From: Campylobacteraceae bacterium
Lineage (GTDB): Bacteria > Campylobacterota > Campylobacteria > Campylobacterales > Campylobacteraceae
DNA: 11,358 bases
Direction of reading: 5' to 3'
Assembly (NCBI GenBank): GCA_031259875.1
Contig: JAIRKW010000117.1
Location: 1 to 11,358, forward strand
Below, piece by piece: positions 1-7,637 of this stretch (the stretch's first letter is position 1; each line of letters begins with the position of its first letter). A program made the translations under genes and the position numbers. Below the pieces are notes generated by a model. That model ran no database searches. It saw only the letters and a program-made list of their open reading frames with translations, and was not told the DNA's origin.

Positions 1-854
1 GGCATTATCTCTTTTTCTATTTTTTGAATTTCAAATTCACTTATTATTTCATCAAGTCCGCTTACGGAGTATTTTACAGGACTTATAATATCCCTTGTAA
101 GAGCTTCCGGCAAGTCGTGAAAAAGGGCACTGAAGAAGTTATTTTCGACCCTTTTTGGACAAGCTTTAATTTTAAGCGAGTAAAAGTAACCTAAAATAGC
201 CACTATCAACATATGTCCCAAAACAGAGGTTTTTGGAATACGCTGCGTTTGTGCCCAGCGTTTTTGAAATCGAAGTCTGCCGCTTAAATCCACAATGCGC
301 GATAGGCTTTTATTGAAAAGTATTTGCTGCACACCATTTAAACTCAAATATTCTTCCATTTCTCTTTCAACATCGTTTTTTACGCTGTCTATATCACTTA
401 AAAATTTACTTGTCTGATAAATAATAGAAAATTCCCATCTTGTAGCAAGATATGAAGCAGCTTTAAGGATGAAGCGCTCTTTTTTATGCAGATTTTCATC
501 GCTTAGATATTGTTCAAAGTGTTTGTAAAACTCTTCATTTTCTATACTGCCCAAAGAGTTTTTCAGTCTTTCCAGAACCCATACATTTATCTCTTTTGTC
601 TTCTTTTTGAGCGCTTGATGAAAAACATCCGGCCGGATATCCGTTACGACAATCCTTCTTAAAAGCTCAAAAACACCAGCTTCGATGAGATGTAACATAT
701 CAACGCCACTCTCCTCTTTAGCCAAAAAGAAAGCGATTATAAATTTATGTGCCTGCTTGTCAAGCTCGGAGAGTTCCACCATTCTTGGATAGTCATTCCA
801 TCTTTCTATGGAAGCTGCGGAAAAAATTTTATCTATAAGTTCGGCGCTTATCAT
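1..854 (-). CDS. HD-domain phosphohydrolase with YfbR-like signature, partial at its C-terminus
   Basis: The reading frame starts at ATG 854 and stays open to the left edge of the window (284 residues seen, no stop), so the C-terminal end is missing. Residues about 185-284 resemble the HD fold of YfbR-type 5'-deoxynucleotidases: an arginine/tryptophan-rich segment (about 193-205), H214 in a GHM context, the H246-D247 pair, E250 and D255 in an FHDLPEALTRDI block followed by SPVKYS. These match the metal-binding and catalytic layout of that family. Residues 1-185 are mainly helical-looking and charged, and I do not recognise them. The start overlaps the queF stop as ATGA (851-854) and has no clear Shine-Dalgarno sequence, which points to translational coupling. 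A nucleotide or nucleoside-phosphate hydrolase is likely; the substrate is not known. Other HD phosphohydrolases are possible. Confidence 0.85.
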   Translation of the reverse strand, partial: MISAELIDKIFSAASIERWNDYPRMVELSELDKQAHKFIIAFFLAKEESGVDMLHLIEAGVFELLRRIVVTDIRPDVFHQALKKKTKEINVWVLERLKNSLGSIENEEFYKHFEQYLSDENLHKKERFILKAASYLATRWEFSIIYQTSKFLSDIDSVKNDVEREMEEYLSLNGVQQILFNKSLSRIVDLSGRLRFQKRWAQTQRIPKTSVLGHMLIVAILGYFYSLKIKACPKRVENNFFSALFHDLPEALTRDIISPVKYSVSGLDEIISEFEIQKIEKEIM

Positions 855-1240
855 GGAAGTTTTTCTATTTTTTGTGAATCTATCTCGATGACAGTATGAA
901 CATTGCCGCGCGGGTTAAAATCAGCTGTAATTTTCAGCCATTTTGGCTGTAATTTCTGCCACAAAGTGTCGTAAATCTCGTTTGCACTTGCTTCGTGACT
1001 TACATTTTTTGACATAAAACTGTTGATATAAAGTTTTAAAGCTTTCAATTCAACTACCCAATGGTTTGGGATATATTCCAAATAAATAGTCGCAAAATCA
1101 GGATATCCGCTTCTTGGACAAAGGCAGACAAATTCTGGAAGAGTTATTTTTATGACATAATTTTTTTTATGTCTGTTTTCCCAAATCTCCAAATCTTTCT
1201 CTACATCAAATTCTTTAATTATTTTTTCACCGTATTTCAT
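851..1240 (-). CDS. queF: NADPH-dependent 7-cyano-7-deazaguanine reductase (preQ0 to preQ1), type I QueF
   Basis: This is a cytoplasmic queuosine-biosynthesis enzyme that reduces the nitrile of preQ0 to the amine of preQ1 with NADPH. At 129 residues it has the length of the short, unimodular QueF. Visible signatures are FVCLCPRSGYPDF, with the nucleophilic cysteine C41 and the acid D48, and the QueF family motif ELKALKLY at residues 64-71, followed by H82-E83 and an FNPRGNVHT strand. The start ATG at 1240 has the ribosome-binding site AAGGAAAG, which overlaps the TAA stop of the upstream EAL-type gene, so the two genes are only 9 bases apart. The 3' end overlaps the next gene by four bases (ATGA). 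It therefore sits inside an operon-like run below gyrB. No preQ1 riboswitch was seen upstream, as expected for an internal gene. Identity is nearly certain. Confidence 0.96.
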   Translation of the reverse strand: MKYGEKIIKEFDVEKDLEIWENRHKKNYVIKITLPEFVCLCPRSGYPDFATIYLEYIPNHWVVELKALKLYINSFMSKNVSHEASANEIYDTLWQKLQPKWLKITADFNPRGNVHTVIEIDSQKIEKLP

Positions 1241-1249
1241 ATACTTTCC

Positions 1250-2668
1250 TTAAAAATCTTTAAACTCATGAGGTTTATCAAATAAAAATCCCTGCACAAA
1301 ATCAGGACAGGTATCTTTTAAAATGTGTAAAATGCTCTCTTTTTCTACAAATTTTACAAGCGTTTTGACATTGAGGCTTTTAGCAAAAAGGATGAGCATT
1401 TTTAACATTGACTGATAATTTTCAATATAAATATTTTTTACAAACTCCAAATCAAAACTCACAATATCAAATTGCAATCCATGTTTTAAATATTCAAATC
1501 CGGAGTTACTTACACCAAATCTATCTAAAACAATACCAAAACCTAAATTTTTATAATCATTTATAATCTCCCTAAACCGTTCAAAATCATCATATGTTTT
1601 TTTCTCTTCAAATGCAAAATAGATATTGTTTGCTTTTATATCCGAACTTTTTAAAAGTTCTCTTATAAAGATTAAAAAACCTCTGTTTCTAAAAGAGACA
1701 GCTGAAATTTTAATAATAAAAATAAAATCCGGATATTTTGTCAATATCAGTTTTATCTCGCTAAAAAGCTTTTCTAAAATAAATTTGTCGAATTTTATCT
1801 CGTAACCGTTTTTTTTGACCGAATATAATATTTGCGACCTTGTCAATACGCCATAGTGGTCTATTAAAAGTTTTGTATTTACACTAAAAATCTTTGTGTA
1901 TTTTTCAGTATTATTAAACGGATATAAAGCTTGATAATTAAAGGTGAAATTACGTGTTTGTACGGCATTTTTGATAAGACTGTCAAACTCATCAGGTTTT
2001 AAAATATTCTGTAAATTACTCTCTACATCTTGAAAAGTACTTATAAGTTTTGAAATGATATTTTTGACATTATTATCATAACTCTTCTCTATAGAAACGG
2101 ATTTTAACTTTATTTCTATTGTAAAGATACCTTTTGATTTTATTTCCTTACAAAAACCGGTAAGAAGGTGGTCTAAATATTTTTTGTTGTCAATTTTATT
2201 AAAAATAAGCAGAAAACTACCGTTTTGATAACGTCCTATCGGTATTTTTTTAAGTCCGAATGAGGAGAGATAAAGATTTAATCTTTCAACAAGATGTTGG
2301 AGAATTTGATTTCTCACAGTCATACCATACTGTTCTTCTATATAAGAGATATTTAAAACATTTATCATTGCAATAAATCCGTCTTTATTTCTTTTTTTTA
2401 TGACTTTTTGTATCTCTTTTATTATAGTATGAGTATTAAAAGCTTGCGTATAATCTATCAAAGACTCATTAAAGCCTTTGTATATCATATAAAAAATATA
2501 GTAGATATAAACTAAAATAAATAAAATCAATAAAACAAAGTTATTAGACTGTATATCAAATATAGCAAAAACGCTCATATATACAACTATCAGAGCTAAA
2601 AAGGGCGAACCGATTTTCAGTGCAGTAATAAATCTGTTTCGCCTCTCTTTAAACTCAGAATATAACAT
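1250..2668 (-). CDS. Membrane-anchored protein with degenerate GGDEF and degenerate EAL domains
   Basis: The protein has 472 residues. Two hydrophobic helices (about 18-37 and 43-63) anchor it in the inner membrane. Residues about 95-195 align in pattern with a GGDEF domain, but the signature position reads GRYQNGSF (145-152), so the active-site loop is lost. Residues about 240-470 look like an EAL domain: FNYQALYPF at its start, LDRFGVSNSGFEYLKHG (381-397) in place of the usual DDFG-type block, FVEKE (440-444) in place of GVE, and FVQGFLFDKP (458-467). The EAL triad itself reads SVN (262-264), the second aspartate of DDFG is R383, and the lysine of the LKID motif is absent (VSFD). From family knowledge it is probably inactive as a cyclase and as a phosphodiesterase, and may act as a sensor or binding partner. 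Its ATG overlaps the gyrB stop as TAATG, with a weak GGA upstream. Confidence 0.85.
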   Translation of the reverse strand: MLYSEFKERRNRFITALKIGSPFLALIVVYMSVFAIFDIQSNNFVLLILFILVYIYYIFYMIYKGFNESLIDYTQAFNTHTIIKEIQKVIKKRNKDGFIAMINVLNISYIEEQYGMTVRNQILQHLVERLNLYLSSFGLKKIPIGRYQNGSFLLIFNKIDNKKYLDHLLTGFCKEIKSKGIFTIEIKLKSVSIEKSYDNNVKNIISKLISTFQDVESNLQNILKPDEFDSLIKNAVQTRNFTFNYQALYPFNNTEKYTKIFSVNTKLLIDHYGVLTRSQILYSVKKNGYEIKFDKFILEKLFSEIKLILTKYPDFIFIIKISAVSFRNRGFLIFIRELLKSSDIKANNIYFAFEEKKTYDDFERFREIINDYKNLGFGIVLDRFGVSNSGFEYLKHGLQFDIVSFDLEFVKNIYIENYQSMLKMLILFAKSLNVKTLVKFVEKESILHILKDTCPDFVQGFLFDKPHEFKDF

Positions 2669-4980
2669 TAAACGTCCAAATATTTCACATCTTTTGCATG
2701 TTCTTGTATATATTTACGTCTTGGTTCGACCTCATCACCCATAAACAGTGAAAAAGTGTCACTTGCAGCTTGTGCATCCTCTATCTTAATTTGAAGTAAA
2801 CGACGATTTTCAGGATTCATTGTTGTTTCCCAAAGCTGCTCCGGATTCATCTCACCTAAACCTTTATAGCGTTGTATATAAGCGCCTTTTTTAGCATTGC
2901 TCTCTATCTTTTCCAACACTTCAATCGGATCTTGCCCATTCAATGCTTCCAAATCGCGCGATTTAATTTTCTCATAAATATACAATGCTTCTTGATAGAG
3001 GTTGTTTGTGAAAAGCTCGTCATCTATCAAAAGTTCTTCAAGTCCATTTTTTGTCTGAATAAAAAGATGTATTTTATCATTTGAAACAATTTTATTTAAA
3101 ATATTAAACTCCATTTTCAGCGCAAACTGTTCTATATCACTATAAAGCTCATTAAATGGTTTTGATATAAGATCTGGATTTTCTATCAAAAGGCGCACTA
3201 TATCTATAATGGAAAATCTTTTTTCAAGCTCTTTTAAAACACCTCTGTAAGCAGAAACTATTTTAAAATAACCAATAATATCATTTGTACCAACACCTTG
3301 AAACTCCATATTTTCTATGCCGTTTGTTATTAAAAACTCACTCATAACTTTATCATCTTTGAGATAAATCTCTTTTTTGCCTTTTTTATACCTGTAAAGA
3401 GGCGGTTGAGCCAAATAAATATGTCCATTTTTAACAATATTCGGCAAAAATCTAAAAAAGAATGTCAAAAGCAGTGTTTGTATATGACTTCCATCAACAT
3501 CGGCATCCGTCATAACAATAATTTTATGATATCTTAAACGATTTGCGTCAAATTCTTCGGCAATACCACATCCAAAAGCTGTTATCATATTTTTTATCTC
3601 TTCGGATTGCAAAATCTTATCAAGACGGCTTTTTTCGACATTTAAAATTTTACCTCTTAGCGGTAAAATAGCTTGAAAAACTCTATCTCTGCCTTGTTTT
3701 GCCGAGCCTCCAGCACTGTCTCCTTCCACAAGGTAAATTTCACATATTTCTGCATCTTTACTTTGACAATCAGCAAGTTTTCCCGGAAGCGTTCCAATAC
3801 TCATAGCATCTTTTCTTCTTGTTAAATCTCTTGCTTTTTTAGCAGCTTCTCTTCCTCTTGCTGCAGCTAAAGATTTATTCATTATAACTCTTGCTTCTAT
3901 TGGATTCTCTTCAAAATATTTTACAAGCTGTTCATAAACATATTTTTGAACGATAGGTTTTACATACGAATTACCAAGCTTACTTTTTGTCTGCCCTTCA
4001 AATTGCGGTTCAGGGACTTTTACGCTTACAATCGCAATGAGTCCTTCTCTTACATCATCACCGGCTATTTTTATATCTTTTTCTCGCGCAGAAGCATTTA
4101 TATTGATATAATTTACAATAGCTCTTGTAAGTCCTGCTCTGAATCCGCTCTCGTGTGTACCACCTTCTGGTGTTTTTATATTATTAACAAACGAATAAAA
4201 TATCTCCGAATATGAACTGTTGTAACCAAAAGCAATATCAATCTCTAAATCCTCAACGCTGTCTTGAAAGTGGAACGGTTTTGCCACCATCTCTTTAGTA
4301 TTTAAATCTGTAACAAACTGTTCTATACCACCGTCAAAATGGTAACTCTCTTTTCTTCCGGTTCTATTATCTTTAAAATTTATGATAATTTTCGGATTTA
4401 GATAAGCTATCTCTTTAAATCTTTTAGACAATGTGTCAAAATCAAATTCAGTTACTTCAAATATTTCAGGATCCGGCCAAAATTCTACCTTTGTACCACT
4501 TTTTTTTGCACTCCCTATAACTTCTAAATCATACTGTGGAATACCTTTTTTAAACTCTTGTCTATATTCATTGCCATCTCTTTTAATATGCACTACAAGC
4601 TTTGAAGACAATGCATTTACAACAGATACACCGACACCGTGCAAACCACCGCTTACTTTATAAGTATCTTTGTCAAATTTTCCGCCTGCATGAAGTACGG
4701 TCAAAACAACAGTAGCTGCGGATATATGTTCAGTTGGGTGAATATCAGTCGGAATTCCTCGTCCATTATCAGTTATGATAGCTGAACCCTCATTTGTTAT
4801 CTCAACATCAATCGTATCACAGTATCCTGCCATAGCTTCATCTATAGAGTTATCCACAACTTCATAAATTAAATGGTGGAGTCCATTAATATTTGTGTCA
4901 CCTATATACATTCCCGGACGTTTTCTAACCGCCTCAAGACCTTTTAAAACTTTAATATTTTCTGCTGCGTAATTGCTCAT
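2668..4980 (-). CDS. gyrB: DNA gyrase subunit B
   Basis: This is the ATPase subunit of DNA gyrase, which with GyrA introduces negative supercoils. The N-terminal GHKL ATPase shows the catalytic E40 and N44 in EVVDNSIDEAM, DNGRG at 71-75, the glycine-rich GGLHGVGVSVVNAL (111 onwards) and QTKSKLG (330-336) with the ATP-contacting lysine. The TOPRIM domain shows LVEGDSAGG (417-425) and DADVDGSH (492-499) for metal binding. The C-terminal end carries RYKGLGEMNPEQLWETT. I choose ATG 4980 (770 residues) over an in-frame TTG at 4989: MSNYAAENIKVLKGLEAVRKRPG is the usual family start, and the GAAAGG ribosome site lies 10 bases before the ATG but almost touches the TTG. The length fits campylobacterial GyrB. 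It lies 24 bases below dnaN, and its stop overlaps the start of the GGDEF-EAL gene by one base. Confidence 0.98.
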   Translation of the reverse strand: MSNYAAENIKVLKGLEAVRKRPGMYIGDTNINGLHHLIYEVVDNSIDEAMAGYCDTIDVEITNEGSAIITDNGRGIPTDIHPTEHISAATVVLTVLHAGGKFDKDTYKVSGGLHGVGVSVVNALSSKLVVHIKRDGNEYRQEFKKGIPQYDLEVIGSAKKSGTKVEFWPDPEIFEVTEFDFDTLSKRFKEIAYLNPKIIINFKDNRTGRKESYHFDGGIEQFVTDLNTKEMVAKPFHFQDSVEDLEIDIAFGYNSSYSEIFYSFVNNIKTPEGGTHESGFRAGLTRAIVNYININASAREKDIKIAGDDVREGLIAIVSVKVPEPQFEGQTKSKLGNSYVKPIVQKYVYEQLVKYFEENPIEARVIMNKSLAAARGREAAKKARDLTRRKDAMSIGTLPGKLADCQSKDAEICEIYLVEGDSAGGSAKQGRDRVFQAILPLRGKILNVEKSRLDKILQSEEIKNMITAFGCGIAEEFDANRLRYHKIIVMTDADVDGSHIQTLLLTFFFRFLPNIVKNGHIYLAQPPLYRYKKGKKEIYLKDDKVMSEFLITNGIENMEFQGVGTNDIIGYFKIVSAYRGVLKELEKRFSIIDIVRLLIENPDLISKPFNELYSDIEQFALKMEFNILNKIVSNDKIHLFIQTKNGLEELLIDDELFTNNLYQEALYIYEKIKSRDLEALNGQDPIEVLEKIESNAKKGAYIQRYKGLGEMNPEQLWETTMNPENRRLLQIKIEDAQAASDTFSLFMGDEVEPRRKYIQEHAKDVKYLDV

Positions 4981-5004
4981 ATAATTCAAACCTTTCTAAA
5001 ATAT

Positions 5005-6072
5005 TTATCGTATTATTGGCATAACGATGGTTATAAAATCTTTCGCTTCAAGTGTAAATGGCAGGCTTGAATCGTTATATCCTAAAATAAAACTGTTATC
5101 TTCTATATTACTTAAAAAATCGAGTACATATTTTATATTGAACGATAAATTTATCTCATCATCAAGTCCTGTTTCAAAATCTATCTCAGTTTTTGCCTCT
5201 ATATTTTCATCATTTAAACTCTCAAAAATTATATTTTTAGGTTTAAAAGTAACTTTTATTTCATTTGAAATGACCGATATCTGTTTAATAGACTCTATCA
5301 TTTTATCACGGCTTAATTGAAGTCTGAAATGTTTATCTTTTGGGATGATTCTCTCGTAATCTGGAAATTTGCCGTTAATAAGTTTTGTAAAAAATATAAA
5401 ATCATCACTTTTTGCTATCAGTGTGTTTTCATCATAAAAAAATTCTATTTTATCTGAAAATAACTTTTGAAGTTCTATAATTGCTTTTTTAGGGATAATG
5501 AGCAGGAATTCATTATCATTTTCTCTGTTTTTTTTGAAAACTCCAAGCCTTCTTGTATCTGTTGCTACAAAGTTTATAAAGTCTGACTTGATGTCTATCA
5601 ATGCGCCGTTTAATTCAAATTTTGGATTATTGTTATCAATTGCTGGGGTTATTTTTTTTACAGCTTTTACAAAGTCTTCCGTATCTATGTCGAATTTTGA
5701 CTTGTTTTCTATTTCAGGAAAGGATGGAAATTCGAGATAATTAAACATAGGTAGTTTAAATTTCGAGTTTTTTTGTTTTATATAAAGATAATTATTTATT
5801 GTTTCAAGTGTTATCTCGTCTTCTTTGAAACTTTTTATAATTCCAAGTAGTTTTGTGCCGTTAGCTGTAGCATATCCGCTTTCAACTACACTTAGCTCTG
5901 AACTTGCATAGCTGAATCCTATCTCAAAGTCTGTAGCTTTTACTCTTAGTGTACTATTTTCAGCTTGTAAGAGTACATGTGATGTTATTTGACTTAAATC
6001 TTTTTTTTCAAGATATGACTGAGCATTTGTAAGTATGAGTTCCAAAATGCTTTTAGTGACAATGACTTTCAT
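5005..6072 (-). CDS. dnaN: DNA polymerase III beta sliding clamp
   Basis: This is the ring-forming processivity clamp that tethers DNA polymerase III and other DNA-handling proteins to DNA. The product is 355 residues, close to the usual 365-375. It opens with the typical MKVIVTKSILELILTNAQ helix, contains ALIDIKSDFINFVATDTRRLGVF (family block near 157-180), the KFPDYERIIPK block (near 233-243), and ends with the MPIIR-type C-terminus. The ATG at 6072 is preceded by a strong AAGGAG site eight bases upstream. It follows dnaA after a 137-bp gap that holds the likely origin, and is followed after 24 bases by gyrB. Identity is firm from sequence signatures and gene order. Confidence 0.97.
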   Translation of the reverse strand: MKVIVTKSILELILTNAQSYLEKKDLSQITSHVLLQAENSTLRVKATDFEIGFSYASSELSVVESGYATANGTKLLGIIKSFKEDEITLETINNYLYIKQKNSKFKLPMFNYLEFPSFPEIENKSKFDIDTEDFVKAVKKITPAIDNNNPKFELNGALIDIKSDFINFVATDTRRLGVFKKNRENDNEFLLIIPKKAIIELQKLFSDKIEFFYDENTLIAKSDDFIFFTKLINGKFPDYERIIPKDKHFRLQLSRDKMIESIKQISVISNEIKVTFKPKNIIFESLNDENIEAKTEIDFETGLDDEINLSFNIKYVLDFLSNIEDNSFILGYNDSSLPFTLEAKDFITIVMPIIR

Positions 6073-6209
6073 TTTTTTCTCCTTAATATTTTAAAAAATA
6101 GATAATAGGAATAGTAATTGTGTTGAAAATGTGAAAAACAGGTAGATTTTACTGAAAAATCGCTGTTTTTATTGTGAAAAGATGTAAAAAATTTTTCACA
6201 CATTTTCAC
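6073..6209. other. oriC: Candidate replication origin (oriC2-type) between dnaA and dnaN
   Basis: This 137-bp gap holds four nine-base sites built on TTCAC. TTTTTCACA lies at 6130-6138 and CTTTTCACA at 6173-6181 on the minus strand; TTTTTCACA lies at 6192-6200 and ATTTTCACC at 6202-6210 on the plus strand. The last two are exactly 10 bp apart and the last touches the dnaA stop. Two more TTCAC cores (6267-6271, 6285-6289) lie in the 3' end of dnaA. Chance expectation for the core in 137 bp of this composition is about 0.3. The segment 6083-6119 has only four G/C in 37 bases and is a natural unwinding element. Published work on campylobacterial origins proposes a TTCAC core box and unwinding in the region downstream of dnaA (oriC2). 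The role is inferred; binding is not shown. Confidence 0.8.
6102..6129 (-). promoter_or_regulatory. Possible dnaN promoter within the origin gap
   Basis: On the minus strand a TATTAT hexamer (6107-6102) lies 16 bases after TTTTCA (6129-6124), about 30 bases before the dnaN start. The -35 is a weak match, and campylobacterial -35 elements are generally poorly conserved. It would let dnaN be transcribed apart from dnaA, and it overlaps the AT-rich segment and one DnaA-box-like site. AT-rich DNA gives many such matches by chance. Confidence 0.3.
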
Positions 6210-7532
6210 CTACTCTACTTTTTTTAAGATTTTATTTTTTAATTCGTCTACTTTTAATCTAAAACTTTCACTGCTTTGGATTAGTTCACTTATTTTTTTC
6301 ATATTGTGAGATACTGCAGTGTGGTCTTTCATGCCAAAAAATGAAGCAATTGAAGGCATAGAGTTTGGTGTTAGGACGCGTGATAAATATATAACTATGC
6401 GTCTTGCTTCTACTATTTTTTGAGAACGGTTTTTGGATTTTATTTCGCTTGGTTTTATATTTTCATTTTTGGCGACAATGTAAATAATGTCGTCTATATT
6501 AATATTTTCGTGCTTTTCTCTGATTTGGTCTTTAATAACGTTTTTAGCAAATTCAAGCGTTATTTCTTGCCGCATGAGATTAGCATAAGCATTTATATTG
6601 ATTATAGCGCTTTCAATTTCTCTTATATTATCACCCATATTTGAAGCTATATAATTTACTGTGTCATCTGTTAAATCAACTTTGTCTAATTCACATTTTT
6701 TTTTGATAATCGCTATTTTTGTTTCAAGTTCTGGGATTGATATATCTGCTATAATGCCCCATTCAAAGCGTGTTTTAAGTCTCTCTTCAATACCGTCTAT
6801 AATTTTAGGCGGTTTATCTGAAGTTAAAACTATCTGTTTTTTCATTGTGTGTAATTCATTGAATGTATGAAAAAATACCTCTTGAGTACCAACTTTCCCT
6901 TGAAAAAATTGTACGTCATCTATCATTAAAATATCGCAGCTTCTATATTTATCTCTGAATTTATCCATTGTATCATTTCTGAGATGATGAATATAATCAT
7001 TAACAAATTGCTCGCATGTAGCGTAAATAACGATTTTATTTCTGCTTTGAGCATAATTTCCTATAGCGTGAATTAGGTGTGTTTTTCCAAGTCCGGTAGG
7101 ACCATAGATAAATACAGGATTATATACAATCCCAGGCTTATTTGCTATAGTTTTTGCCGTACTAAAAGCAAAACGGTTAGAGTTACCGACTATAAAATTA
7201 TCAAAATTATATGATGGATTTAAAATACTGTTTTTTTTAATTTCTAAATTTTTGGTATTTATTGCAGCTTTTTCAGAACGGTTTTCTTTAATGGTAAAAG
7301 CGATTGAATGTTTTACATTTGACTTGATTTCAAATAAATGTGAAAGTTTTGAACCATATCTTGTTTTTATCCAATTTAATATAAGTTTATTAGGTACAGT
7401 AAATACACTCAAATTCTCTTTTGACTCTTTTTCATTATAAGAGATTTGTTTAATATACTTATTATATTCATTAAGTGGTATTTCCGCCCTTAAAAGCTCA
7501 AATACACTATTGGCTAACTCTGCCCCCAACAT
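6210..7532 (-). CDS. dnaA: Chromosomal replication initiator protein DnaA
   Basis: DnaA binds origin boxes, forms an ATP-dependent filament and opens the duplex. The 440-residue product has domain I (about 1-75), a short linker (about 80-105), the AAA+ domain with Walker A GPTGLGKT (144-151) and Walker B ILMIDD (201-206), the GIEERLKTRFEWG box (247-259) with the arginine-finger region, and a C-terminal helix-turn-helix domain IV (about 340-440). The DNA-contact signature reads GMKDHTAVSHN (400-410), where E. coli has GGRDHTTVLHA. Such changes are known to accompany the TTCAC-core boxes of this class. ATG 7532 follows an AAAGGA site four bases away. The gene is divergent from ruvC and precedes the origin gap and dnaN. 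Confidence 0.98.
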   Translation of the reverse strand: MLGAELANSVFELLRAEIPLNEYNKYIKQISYNEKESKENLSVFTVPNKLILNWIKTRYGSKLSHLFEIKSNVKHSIAFTIKENRSEKAAINTKNLEIKKNSILNPSYNFDNFIVGNSNRFAFSTAKTIANKPGIVYNPVFIYGPTGLGKTHLIHAIGNYAQSRNKIVIYATCEQFVNDYIHHLRNDTMDKFRDKYRSCDILMIDDVQFFQGKVGTQEVFFHTFNELHTMKKQIVLTSDKPPKIIDGIEERLKTRFEWGIIADISIPELETKIAIIKKKCELDKVDLTDDTVNYIASNMGDNIREIESAIININAYANLMRQEITLEFAKNVIKDQIREKHENINIDDIIYIVAKNENIKPSEIKSKNRSQKIVEARRIVIYLSRVLTPNSMPSIASFFGMKDHTAVSHNMKKISELIQSSESFRLKVDELKNKILKKVE

Positions 7533-7637
7533 CTATCCTTTACTCTCTATAAAAAGTTCAATTCTATCCAATTTTCGTTGAATTGTATGTTAAATAAAAG
7601 CCTGCTACAATTACGCAAACCGATATAAAGGACATTA
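7533..7637. promoter_or_regulatory. Divergent dnaA/ruvC intergenic region
   Basis: The 105-bp gap must carry the promoters for both dnaA (minus) and ruvC (plus). A TAGAAT hexamer on the minus strand (7566-7561) is a weak -10 candidate for dnaA, with no good -35. A perfect 6-bp inverted repeat, CAATTC (7559-7564) and GAATTG (7580-7585) with a 15-base spacer, lies between the two genes and could be an operator. No TTCAC core is present, so the upstream origin half (oriC1) described in related bacteria is not evident here. Confidence 0.5.
7603..7611 (+). promoter_or_regulatory. Extended -10 promoter candidate for ruvC
   Basis: TGCTACAAT matches the extended -10 form TG-N-TANAAT. It lies about 26 bases before the ruvC start and just ahead of its ribosome-binding site. 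A TTGAAT hexamer upstream (7578-7583) is 22 bases away, too far for a standard -35, but extended -10 promoters need little -35. Confidence 0.45.

Noticed and set aside
1241..1249. A preQ1 riboswitch ahead of queF
   Set aside because: Only nine bases separate queF from the upstream gene, and no aptamer-like structure fits there.
1250..2668. Calling the gene an active diguanylate cyclase/phosphodiesterase
   Set aside because: The GGDEF signature, the EAL triad, the second aspartate of DDFG and the LKID lysine are all replaced.
4981..4989. TTG start at 4989 giving a GyrB three residues longer
   Set aside because: The ribosome site would nearly touch the TTG, and the family start MSNYAAENIKVLKG begins at ATG 4980.
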